DNA from: Mesostigma viride
Lineage: Eukaryota > Streptophyta > Mesostigmatophyceae > Mesostigmatales > Mesostigmataceae
NCBI GenBank assembly: GCA_009746045.1
Contig: RPFO01000418.1
Location: 2,794,678 to 2,858,677, forward strand
Direction of reading: 5' to 3'
DNA length: 64,000 nucleotides
Part shown: positions 30,746 to 41,051 of the stretch, one piece after another
Layout: each line of letters begins with the position of its first letter
Numbering within the stretch: position 1 is the stretch's first letter
The notes under the pieces: model-generated
Database searches by the model: none
Told to the model about the DNA's origin: nothing
The model's input: the letters and a program-made list of their open reading frames with translations, nothing else
Translations under genes and position numbers: made by a program

Positions 30746-33700
30746 TTAGACAGATAGACCGACTTGACAGTCAGCATTCATGAGCTTCCTCAGTACATTG
30801 TACTGGGCTGGGGCCTTGTGTGGCAGCTTTGTCAATGCATCAGCAGGGTTCTCCTCGCCAGGGATATGCTTCAAGTCAACCAAACTGGCCAACTCCTTCA
30901 GCAACAAATAATCCAGGTCCCGGCTTCTGGCCAGCTGCTTGTGAACAAACTGGACCATACCCATGCTGTCTGTTAGCAACAACGTCTCCATCTGCAAGGT
31001 CCAAGGGGTAACTGAAGCCAGCTCCAGCATTAACTCCTTTATGTACAGCTGGACTGGATCCCCTCGCATATGGCCCTGCATTCTGCCACATCTGAACTGA
31101 TACAGACCCTCTTCTGCAGTCTGCTGTACCAGCTGAACAAACTTGCCCTGCTCTGATAAAAAGCAAACAGAGCAGCAGATCTCCCCCTGACCTTGGTAAC
31201 CTGGCGAGCATCCATGGAACTGTCAACAAAGATCTCCAAGGTGATAGGCTGGGCAAAGTCAATCCCAGACAAAATCAGATCAGGGGTACTCTCCACCAAC
31301 CGGGCTATGACTCGAGGCTTCTCATCCTCAAGCACCTCATCAGGCATTCTGCTATGGACCATCAAAGACGGACCACAGATGCTGGCAAACCAGGCCCACA
31401 TGCCTCTCAACTCAGGTCCTGCAGCCTGGGTGATCTTCTCTGGCAAGGCCTTCACAATGGTCTGTTTATAATCTCCTCCAGCCTGAAGCCTGATACTCCA
31501 CTCCCCGTCCCTCCTGAACAGGGTAGCCTGCATTCCACAGAACACTACAGGCTTGTTGGGCTCCTGCCACAGCTCCTTGCCCAGTGAAAACTTGCCACTG
31601 ATGACAGGAATAAACTTCTTCAGCCAGGTCGTGGGGGCTAGCAAATGCAGATCATCTCCATGCAAACTAGCATACACTGGCAGACCCTCCCATTGGGCCA
31701 GCAGCAAACAGGGATCAACTGAAGACACTCTCAAGCCACACTCACTGATCAGAGCTTCCTGCAGCGTGAGTCTCCAGATGATTGGGCTCGACCTGAGTCC
31801 TTCCAGGCCCTTCAGAATAACCAGGAATTGTTGATGCAGCTCCAGCTTCCAGATGGCAGGCACCTCAACACAGTAAGGCTCATCCTGCTTCCACACCCTC
31901 CTGGCCACTTCTGGATCAGATTTTAAAAATGCCCTCTTGAAGTCCAGCAGCACTGATGACATAGCTGCTCCCCTGTTCAGCAACCCCACGTAGAGACATA
32001 GCAAAATTCTCCATGTGTCGTGTAGCATCCCTGGCGTGTACAGCTCCTCTCCTGGCAGACTCCCCGTGCCGTGATACTCATTCAGGACAGGCCTGACATG
32101 GGGCACTGATACCTCATCCACAACCTTCCTCTTCAGCACAAATCTCAAAGCAAGCTTCCTTGATGCTGGGGGACGTCTGTCTGTTGGTGCAGCACACTCA
32201 AACTGCAACCACTCCTCCAATGCCTTGGAGAAGGCGAGCTTCCAAGCCTCAAACAAAGTAGGCGAGCTCATCTCTTGGACCAGCTGGTCATATGTCAAAG
32301 GAGAGTGTGCAGCAAGGCTCCTGTGAGTTATGCCAATACTGCTGGGGTGCAACACAGCTGGAATCACCAAACTGGCTGCTGGGGGCACCTCCCCTTCATC
32401 CCATTTTACACCCTTGACCGGCTTGGCCCTGCACCTGACTGGAAATGTTGTCCTGAAATTTTCTAGGGGAATCATCCCCCAGCCATCTCTTCTCAGAGCT
32501 GTAGCTCTGATAGAAATCCCAGGATTGCCCAGAAAATTCTGACCCAAAATCACAGGGCCATCATAGTCCTCTAGGACAAGGAAGGTCACATCCACACCCA
32601 TGACAGGGGCAGTAACCTCTCCCAACACCCTTAGATGCGTCCTACCACTGAAATCAGACACCCAGGGGCAACTTGGTTCTCCGACCAGCAGTTCTCCTGT
32701 ATGCTGAGGTCCCATGACAGAAACCTGTGCATTGGTATCTATCTCCATGGCAGCTACCTCAGGTTCATCCAACTGGACAAGCTTGGACACCTTAGGCTCC
32801 TTCTTGGCTCTTTGCAAAGCCTGTACAATATCTGATAGACGCACACCCCTAGGCCTGGTGTCGGGCCGTTCCGGAGGTGCAGCCTGTCCGCCTGCTTGCC
32901 CAACCACCGTATGTGAAGGTACCCCAGGGGCCGGGCCAGGGTCACCCTGAGGGCTCGATACAGCTGTAGCACCCTGATCAGGAAGCTCCACGTCACCCCC
33001 GCCTTGTACACCAACGGGCACCTGGAAGAGGTCTCCTTGATTACCTCCCCGGGGACGGATCTTTGACCAGGACAGACGGTGCACTGCTTGGGAGCCATCA
33101 ATGGCCACCCAGCACTTATGGCCAGCGGCTTCTACTCGGGTCACCACCCCATCATGCCAGCTGCCACGTTTCCCTGGAAAGCTTGGTTCCTTCCACACAA
33201 CAACCTGTTGTCCAACGTTAGGTTCTAGGACACTCCAGCCCTTGTCTTTCTGCCTCAGCTTGAGGAACTTGGCCTCTAGCTTCTCCTTCCATGCCTGCTC
33301 AGCATCAGCTGGCAGCATCCTGGTATGCAGCATAAGAGGATTGATGGCAATGTCACCAAAGAACATGGGAGTCCTGAGGTTCAGCCTATCCTCCACAGAA
33401 CGTAGCCATGCAGATGTCACAATGGCAGATGACGTCCTTGGAATCCTCTCCACCAGCAGCACAGTCTTGATCTCTTGGATGGCTCTCTCCACCACCCCTT
33501 GCTGGCCGTGGCTCTCCCTGGGTGTAATCAGCAACTCTGGAAACTCTGGCAGGTTCTCACAGCACTCAAACTGAATGTCACACTGCAACAACTCCAACCC
33601 AGGGTACCTGCTCCTTGTCAACTTCAGAGCAGCAATCAATGTAGGCTTCTCCATGTCAGGCAGGATCTCTAGGGTCTTGTACTTGGTATATCTGTCCACT

Positions 33701-34230
33701 GCCACCAGCAGCTTCAAACCCCTGATTCTCTGAATATCTACCTGCACATGGCCTGGCTGCAAAATAGGAGTCCTGGCATGAGACTGCTTGGGCTTTCTAG
33801 CAACTAGCCTGCACTTGCAAGCTTGAGCAACCTGTTGGCAGATGGAGTACAACTCACTTCCTCCCAGCCGTCTAGCAACTTGCAAAGACTGAGCTGCATG
33901 GCCAAACATGGTATGCAACCTTGAGGCAATGTCATACAAGAGAGAAAATCTTTTATTGTCATTGTTAGCACTCAAGGTCTGTACAGATCCCTTATGTACA
34001 GGAGGCACCAGGGTCGTGCCTGTCAGACTGTCTCCAGCCCTATCCTCATCCTGACCATCCTGTGCCAGTCCTGCACGGTCAGAATGCTTCTGAGATCCAC
34101 CTGGGTCCACAGCACCAGGTCCTACCTCAGGCTCAGCACCGCCATGGCGGGCACGTTGGCGAGTAACCACTGCAGCTACAGCTGGCATACTCTCTGTGGT
34201 AACCAAGCTTGCCCCATCGTGTCCATGCAA
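30746..34230 (-). pseudogene. pol: Copia copy 2 pol, frame-broken
   Basis: The frame 34230-31039 carries integrase, protease-like segment, RT and most of RNase H. It then shifts, and the last ~110 residues (LYIKELMLELASV ... TKLPHKAPAQYN) are in frame 31081-30746. Relative to copy 1 one G is missing near 31048. The first codons also differ because of a 4-base gain near 34228. Domain order and the LHGDD box are as in copy 1. Amino-acid differences from copy 1 are few (for example GAVDPGG for GDVDPGG). Confidence 0.85.
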
Positions 34231-34339
34231 TAGGCTCTGTCACTAGAGCATGGGGCTGCCCCTCACTGCTGTCACTAGCAGCTACATTACACACCCCTGG
34301 GGGCACCCTCCAGGGTTCAGGGATGTGTGCAGGCTCAAG

Positions 34340-36204
34340 TCAATGATCAGCAGCCTTGCCCTTGCCCTTATCCTGGGATGGACCAGCCTTCTCCTTGCTG
34401 CCACCCTGAGCGGGCTTGCTCTGACCTTCCTGCCTCAGGTACGAGGGACACTCATTCCTGAAGTGACCCTTCCCTTGGCAGAAATAACATTCCACCTGAC
34501 TGATGTCCCGTGAGGTCCCACTGCTGGGCCCAGCCTTGGGAGGAGTTAACGCCAAGCGCATTGGCGTGATCCTGATTCGGCATATCTCTGCGATTCCAGC
34601 GGCACCGGAACGAGTTCATTCCGACAAGTATCAAGAAAGTTATGGCGTTCCGACTTCCCGGTTGCGCGCGAGCGCGAGCCGGCTGTTCTTCTAAGTCGGA
34701 CGTGAATATTTGCCGACGGCATATGGGGTCGACAGTAGTTCCTGGGCTGACAGGAATTAGGTGCTGAACCTACGACGGTATTGGATTAATACGTCGTACG
34801 CCGGAAATAGGAACCTTAACCTGTGGTCTGTTGGTACCGCAGGCTTAGTCCTAGGTGCAGATGCAATAGTCACTGTGGACTGTGCTCTGTGGTCACTGTG
34901 CCTGTATGGCAGGCCTACTGTATAGGAACTGGGCGCTGTACAGGTAGTGAATACTGTACCGGGAGTGTTATTACTGAGCAGGCCTCCTAGGCTGCTCAGG
35001 ACTAGCAAGCACAGTGCACAAGTATATAAAGAATAGGCCAGTGCCATTTGGGCAGATCTCTTGCGAGCCCGCCTCACGTGTGTTGCCTTGACTTGGCAAA
35101 CGCGTGTACAAGCCTCAAGTGTGTGAGCGCTGTAACATTATCCAATTTTAACAAAGCTCCGTTTCCAACCATATTCACACATTGCTGCATTGCAACCATA
35201 TCCTTACATATTGCGTTCATAAGAACGTTAACTGGAGGACCACCCACCCTCTTGAAGTCAAACTGGGACTGTGGATGTCCCGACTTGGGAGGTGTCCCCC
35301 GTCCAGCCATTCTGCCACGCCCCCTCCTGGACCTTCCTCGACCCCTAGAAGAGGTCTCAGGCCCCCTCGAGGACGCTGGGCCCCCGTGGCCCGATCCCCT
35401 CATGGACTTAACTGCAGGTTCAGCTGCCTCCTCGTCCCCTTGACGTGGGCGCTTACCACCTACATACTTGCCGCTGAAACACTCATACAACTGGTCCGTC
35501 ATGGCAGCCCAGCCATGGACTTGTCGCATGTGGATGGTCACATTGTCCATCGTGACAGGATCCAGCTGCAGCGACTTGAGAAAGTCGCCCATGGCCATCC
35601 GATCTGCAACGAAGAACCCTTTGGCCATGGCGTCCTCCCTCAGCTTGACAAAGTCTTCAAAGGCGTGGACCACTAGTTGCCCCTTGATGGGCTTGTAGTC
35701 CAGGTACTCTTGTTTCAGGTGAGAACCATCTATGGTCCTCTTATCACTCAGGAACACCCTGAGTCGCGTCATAAACGCAGTCCAGGTGTCCCCTGCTGTG
35801 TGTCGCTCCCGCACACACTTGAACAGCCGCCTTGCCGACTGCCTTATGTAGGCACTAGACGCCAGGATGCGAAGCTTGTCACCGGTGTAGATGTCCGTGT
35901 ACAAGTTCATGTCCTCTAACATCCTCTCAGCGTCCCGGGGCTGCCAATTGTCCTTGATGGACTGAAACTGGCTTAGCACCGCGTACCCCTCAGCCACGGT
36001 CGGCCGCCTAGGTGCCGCTTGATCTGCAGCTGGCGCGTTCTGACCGCCCTGAGATCCTTGGCTCTGATCATCTGCCAGCGCAGCCTGGTCTCCCAGCGCC
36101 TGGCCTCCACCGCGTCCATCGCGTCCATCGCGTCCATCCATCCCAGCGCCGCGCCGCTCAAAGCCGATACCGCGCCCTCGTTGGTCAATAGCACCCTCAC
36201 TCAT
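34340..36204 (-). pseudogene. gag: Copia copy 2 gag, split by an antisense solo LTR
   Basis: One frame runs from Met at 36204 (MSEGAIDQRGRG) through the capsid-like region to GGPP at the insertion point. After the solo LTR (34544-35233) and one GGAGG it continues to the knuckle CYFCQGKGHFRNEC and the stop at 34340. Apart from the insertion no frameshift was seen, unlike copy 1. Confidence 0.82.
34544..35233 (+). mobile_element. Solo LTR of the same Copia family, inverted inside gag
   Basis: 690 bp, the reverse complement of the other four LTRs, flanked by GGAGG at 34539-34543 and 35234-35238. Copia copy 1 shows the empty site with a single GGAGG (near 9711-9720). It proves the AGTTAACG/CGTTAACT ends and the 5-bp duplication. 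It probably arose by insertion of a full element and LTR-LTR recombination. Confidence 0.92.
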
Positions 36205-36306
36205 TGTGGCCCCTGTTCAGATCTGCTACAGCCAGCCAAGTGGCTAAGCAGCAATTAAAGCAATATAAGCTACTGAACAAGAAAGGAAAATGACAAGTGT
36301 TACCAC

Positions 36307-37234
36307 TCAGTCAAGACCACCACGGTCACCCGCGGGCGCTTCCTGATTCTCCTTGTCGCTGTCACTGTCGCTGTCGCTCACAACGATAAGCTTTGGCACC
36401 CTGCTACCCGCTGCGCCGTTGTCAGCCCGCTGTCGGCCCGCGATGACAGCGTCGTCACCGTTAGTGTAGTAGACAGGTGACAATCCGTCGTTAACACCCC
36501 GCGGGTTGTATCTTGGCACCTCGCGGTCGCCAAGCTCCTTGTCGCCTAGACCAGCAACCCCCACAGCTCCCACCTCAAGGTCACTGTCGTAACCCAGAGG
36601 GGCGAACTCCTCCCGACGCGTCACACGAACGCGAGGAGGTTGGGGCAGTTCCTGAAAAGGATTTCTCCTTCGCTCCGGATTTCTGCCGACTCGTGTCGCA
36701 CGCTGACCTCCGGTGATGGCTTCCGCAGTCGCCTCGACCTCTGCCAGCCGCCTGTAGCGCTCCGCCCCGCGTCGCTCACGTGGAACTGGTCCCGCTGCAA
36801 CTCCCTCGTCGCCAATTACGCCTGCGAACGTACGTTGTACACCCGCACCCGCTGCTGCCTGCACGAACTCGTGTCGCACCGCACCAGCTGGCTCCGCAGC
36901 TTCTCCTCGCCTGGCCGCCAACTCCGCACGCACCCGGTCAACTAAGGCTGTAATCACAGTCTGGATCCCGACCAAACCGTGCAGCTCTTGCTCGATGTCG
37001 TCGACGCTCCGGTGCTCCGGAACGACGATGGTCCCGGGACGTGCTGCAGAATGCGCTCCCAATCCTCGACCTGGTCGTCGACGAATTGCACAAAGTTGCG
37101 ATTAACAGGTGGACGATCTGCTTAAGCAATAAAGATAAATCTCGAACCACACGACGCAATTCAGGCGAAATGGAACCACCAGCAGACTGCTGAGGAAACC
37201 GGAGATTCTGCTGCCGTTGTTCTTCCTGCACCAT
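36307..37234 (-). pseudogene. Copia copy 2 extra ORF upstream of gag, frame-broken
   Basis: Starts MVQEEQRQQNLRF at 37234 like copy 1, but a 2-base gain near 37123 (CTTAAGCAG against CTTGCAG) and another near 37035 shift the frame. The main body (37062-36307) keeps the IEQELHGLVGIQ region and the acidic C-terminus (VVSDSDSDSDKENQ). The repeated Ser-Asp codons vary between copies. Confidence 0.65.
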
Positions 37235-37327
37235 TCGACACCTGACGAGCTTCTCGCGTCGTCAACACTGCACGCAGCAAACAGCAACGACCCTCCTGGC
37301 CGTTCCGTCGAGACTGCTTGTAATTTG

Positions 37328-38026
37328 AGTTAACGTTTTTATAAACGCAATGTGTAGGATATGGTTGCAATGCAGCAATGTGTGAATATGGTTGGAAACG
37401 GAGCTTTGTTAAAATTGGATAATGTTACAGCGCTCACACACTTGAGGCTTGTACACGAGTTTGCCAAGTCAAGGCAACACACGTGAGGCGGGCTCGCAAG
37501 AGATCTTCCCAATTGGCACTGGGCCTATTCTTTATATACTTGTGCACTGTGCTTTGCTAGTCCTGAGCAGCCTAGGAGGCCTGCTCAGTAATAAGACTCC
37601 CGGTACAGTATTCACTACCTGTACAGCGCCCAGTTCCTATACAGTAGGTCTACCATACAGGTACAGTGACCACAGAGCACAGTCCACAGTGACTATTGCA
37701 TCTGCACCTAGAAATCCAGGACTAAGCCTGCGGTACCAACAGACCACAGGTTAAGGTTCCTATTTCCTGCGTACGACGTATTAATCCAATACCGTCGTAG
37801 GTTCAGCACCTAATTCCTGTCAGCCCAGGAATTACTGTCGACCCCATATGTCGTCGGCAAATATTCACGTCCGACTTAGAAGAACAGCCGGCTCGCGCTC
37901 GCGCGCGACCGGGAAGTCGGAACGCCATAACTTTCTTGATACTTGTCGGAATGAACTCGTTCCGGTGCCGCTGGAATCGCAGAGATATGCCGAATCAGGA
38001 TCACGCCAATGCGCTTGGCGTTAACT
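37328..38026 (-). repeat. 5' LTR of Copia copy 2
   Basis: 699 bp, AGTTAACG...CGTTAACT, followed by the target duplication GGCAG. Confidence 0.9.
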
Positions 38027-38135
38027 GGCAGAGGGCAGCGGGCAGCGGGCTGCGGGCAGCGGGCAGCGGGGCGAAGTACTGCCAATAAAAGGGACCCTGT
38101 TTTGGGCTGGGCGGAGCCAGCGGGTTACTCTAGTT
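38027..38135. repeat. Remainder of the GC-rich repeat array right of Copia copy 2
   Basis: GGGCAGCGGGCAGCGGGCTGC... through GGGCTGGGCGGAGCCAGCGGGTTACTCTAG matches 28660-28745. It is the right half of the array interrupted by the Copia insertion. Confidence 0.8.
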
Positions 38136-39290
38136 CACAACCAAAGTTCAAGGTCAGTCACAGAATGACTGGGTCACTTATTATGGAACAGAACTTAAAC
38201 ATGCGGCACATGCCCGTCCATGCAGTCCAGAGCTAGCACTAAACTATAAGTACTAGTTTCAGGCAGGTGTGTCGATACTTAGGCCCAGAGCGCCCTGGGC
38301 CTAAGTCCGAAACGCGGCGCAACAAACGTGACCGAGTTATCAAACAATCGAATGATGGCCGCGTAAAGCCGTAAACTCACAATCGTCGTAAAGTACAGGT
38401 AACAGAAGTACCGCCCCGGCCCGACCAGAGCAGGATATGCAGAAAAGAATGTCGAAATCCAGTCGGCAGCTATGGCAGGAAAGTGCCTTGCCGGACTGTC
38501 AGAGTGGCGGCATCGATAGACAAATTTATGGAAATGGCGATCGGCGTTTTCAAACTGATTTCCTTGTTTAGGGTGTAAGCTAGCGTTAATTCAGCAGGCT
38601 CAGGCAGCTCAGCATCGCTGTTCTCCAAAGCTTTACCATTGTGGGAGAAAGCCACCCTTCAACCTCTTCGAGGTTTGGGCACTGGGTAGCTTCTAGTAAG
38701 ATGTCCCAGTATCGTGATGGAAACAGTAGCACGTGACGGCATCGCTATCGCGTATTCCTTTGATTTGCAACCCTGCATTTGCCAATGAAGCGCGCGTCCC
38801 GTGAAAGTTCGATGTTGCCGTGTTGTGCTGTGAATGTGGCGGGAATGCTAGTGAGAAACAGGCGACTTTCGCTCGCCACGAAACCCCTGTCCCTTGTCAT
38901 TAAGCCTTTTCAGGGTGGGCCTTTCCTGTGGCGGGTTTTCCGTTGTGTCCGGACTTTTCCTGTCTCCTCGTGACAGCGTGTAAGTGGCGAATGGAGTTGT
39001 TGGTGTCTTTTCCTCCCCGCGATCTCTCGCGGTTCTTCTGCGTCGCCCATACTTGGACATTGGATGTGGGATAAAAGTGAACTTCCTTTAGGTCATGCCT
39101 CCCCGATGATGCATTGCCGAGCGGAGCTAAACAAATAGGCATGCTGTTGATTACGGTTATAGATGTGCTTATAATGTTGAAATTGTTGGTTGCTCTGAGT
39201 GCTGCCATGTCTACCATTGCTGTGGTTGCTTTTTTTTTTGGGTTACTGTCGTTGCTACCATCGCTGCCATTGTAATAATTGTTGTCATGG
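38136..39290. other. No supported gene; one perfect 12-bp hairpin
   Basis: Short frames only. A perfect inverted repeat (ACTTAGGCCCAG, loop AGCGCC, CTGGGCCTAAGT) lies near 38277-38306. A 61-codon minus frame (38655-38470) has unbiased composition and no recognised homologue. Confidence 0.5.
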
Positions 39291-39735
39291 CTGTTGTCGT
39301 CATTGCTGTCATTGCTGTCATTGCGGTCATTGCGGTCATTGCTGTCATTGCTGTCATTGCTGTCATTGCTGTCATTGCTGTCATTGCTGTCATTGCTGTC
39401 ATTGCTGTCATTGCTGTCATTGCTGTCATTGCTGTCGTTGCTGTCATTGCTGTTGTGTGTCATTTGCTGTTGCACATGTGTCATTGCGGTCATTGCTGTC
39501 ATTGCTGTCATTGCGGTCATTGCGGTCATTGCGGTCATTGCTGTCATTGCTGTCATTGCGGTCATTGCTGTCATTGCTGTCATTGCTGTCATTGCTGTCA
39601 TTGCTGTCATTGCTGTCATTGCTGTCATTGCGGTCATTGCTGTCATTGCTGTCATTGCTGTTATTGTTGTCATTGCTGTCATTGCTGTCATTGCTGCCAT
39701 TGCTGCCATTGCTGCCATTGCTGCCATTGCTGAGG
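39291..39735. repeat. 9-bp minisatellite (ATTGCTGTC)n with variants
   Basis: About 45 copies of ATTGCTGTC/ATTGCGGTC/ATTGCTGCC, interrupted once near 39455-39480. Because the period is a multiple of three, all frames stay open and give long Met-Thr-Ala, Asn-Asp-Ser or Val-Ile-Ala runs on both strands. I do not regard these as genes. Confidence 0.9.
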
Positions 39736-40160
39736 CTGGCAGCTTCAAGCCTACCTCACAAAAGCGCCAACGCCACCTTGGCCTGGCGTCCCACTACCAG
39801 CAAAGTAAAAAGTCACGAACTTAGGGCGTCCGTTACTGCTGTACTGCTGAAATTCCTGCTAGATGTTTTTTTTTGCGTAAGATCAGCTTACTTGATTCGC
39901 ACGTGGATTTTCACTGGGCTGAATAGCGTGTCTGGTAACATGTTGACGTGGTGGCGAAGGTGGGCGAGTGAACAATGTGTTTTGTCAACATACATGTGTT
40001 GTCCGGATTCTCCCGATTTCTGGCCTGCGCTGGTTGTCTCCTTGATACATGTGTTATACTGTTTCTTCATCAAACAAGTCAAATCTAACCTCTACTGGTT
40101 CACAACCTGAATTTGGCTTTGCTGGCTCTGCTGAGTTTGTGTCTGATTGAGCAGGGTTAG
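39736..40160. other. No supported gene
   Basis: AT/GC-balanced sequence without a recognisable ORF, repeat or RNA. Confidence 0.5.
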
Positions 40161-40520
40161 AATGTATTAAAAACCCATACACTCCTTCTAAGGGATATGT
40201 GTTACATATCCTCCCCGGCCACGGAATTATGTTCTTAATTAGTAAATTAATTAACTAATTAATTAGTTAGGCTTTACTAAATCCTCAAATTGATGTGAAG
40301 ATGCCTATACTAACATAACAGATACTAGACTACTGGAGGCAGGGCCCTAGCTAGCTGCTTGGCACAATTGCGGCCATGGCGGGTGAGGCGCGCTTTGCCT
40401 ACCGGAGAAGGCTGCTGGATTGTTGATTGACCTCCATTGTGGCGTCATTGATGCCAAGCCAGCTGGTCCTGCATCTTTTTCCATATCAGAGGCCTAGGCC
40501 CCCCAAGTCCGCCACTCAAG
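40160..40520 (-). mobile_element. Degraded LINE 3' fragment
   Basis: A TTAATTAACTAATTAATTAG tail region near 40240 is followed by sequence resembling the LINE 3' coding end (catctttttcc...gaggcctaggccccccaagtcc, compare 54345-54390). Near 40186, GGGATATGTGTTACATAT resembles the shared LINE 3' terminus. Confidence 0.55.
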
Positions 40521-40599
40521 TGGCCCAGTGGGCAAGGGTGTAACATATTATTCTGATTTGGCACGCCGCAAAGGTGAAAACCATTTGCGTTCAGTGCCG

Positions 40600-40740
40600 G
40601 TCCGCGGAAAACACGGAAAACGCGATCTGCAAATGAATCCGACCGGAATCGAACTGGGGACCTCTCGCACCAACTTTCGCTGACTATAGGACGGACGTCT
40701 CCGGATCCTAGGGCATCGCCAACTTACACCTACAGTCATC
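40600..40740 (-). other. tRNA-like segment, possibly a tRNA-derived SINE remnant
   Basis: On the minus strand TATAGTCAGCG (A-box-like) and GTTCGATTCC (B-box) are spaced roughly as in a tRNA gene. The T-stem has mismatches and no good anticodon arm was found, so a functional tRNA is unlikely. A similar B-box context lies at 27200-27250. Confidence 0.25.
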
Positions 40741-41051
40741 CCCAAAAGTTCTCCTTTCCGGGGAGTGATGCAAGCCTTTCGGATTTGGTACTAGATAAAT
40801 CATTCGAGATCTGTGTGTGTAGGAGTACTACACACGTGTCTGCACGCGAGACTTGTTCAGTCTCGCAACGTGAGACGGGCTGAACATATTATGGACAGAA
40901 CTTTCCCAGTTCTAGCATTCCCAGTCGAGACAGACGGCCCATCGCTGCCGTGGCCAAGGGGTTGGCTTCCAATAATGTTGCACAGGATTCGTACGGCCAA
41001 ACACCGAAACGACCGTCCATCATGCGGGTAACAAAGATAAAATAGAGACAA

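Larger units (their letters stand above)
29305..38026 (-). mobile_element. Copia-family LTR retrotransposon, copy 2
   Basis: The 694-bp left LTR (29305-29998) and 699-bp right LTR (37328-38026) are flanked by GGCAG at 29300-29304 and 38027-38031. The internal part matches copy 1 closely. Lesions differ from copy 1: a missing G near 31048 shifts pol in RNase H, a 4-base gain near 34228 breaks the pol N-terminus, small indels break the first ORF, and a solo LTR lies in gag. It is inserted in the tandem array, since the flanks share the GGGCAGCGGGCAG motif. Confidence 0.93.

Noticed and set aside
38900-40110. Long ORFs on both strands through the 9-bp repeat (Met-Thr-Ala, Asn-Asp-Ser, Cys-His-Cys or Val-Ile-Ala runs)
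   Set aside because: A 9-bp period keeps every frame open. No conserved sequence lies outside the repeat, and opposite strands are equally open.
40600-40740. Functional tRNA gene
   Set aside because: B-box-like sequence is present but the T-stem has mismatches and no proper D or anticodon arm can be drawn.
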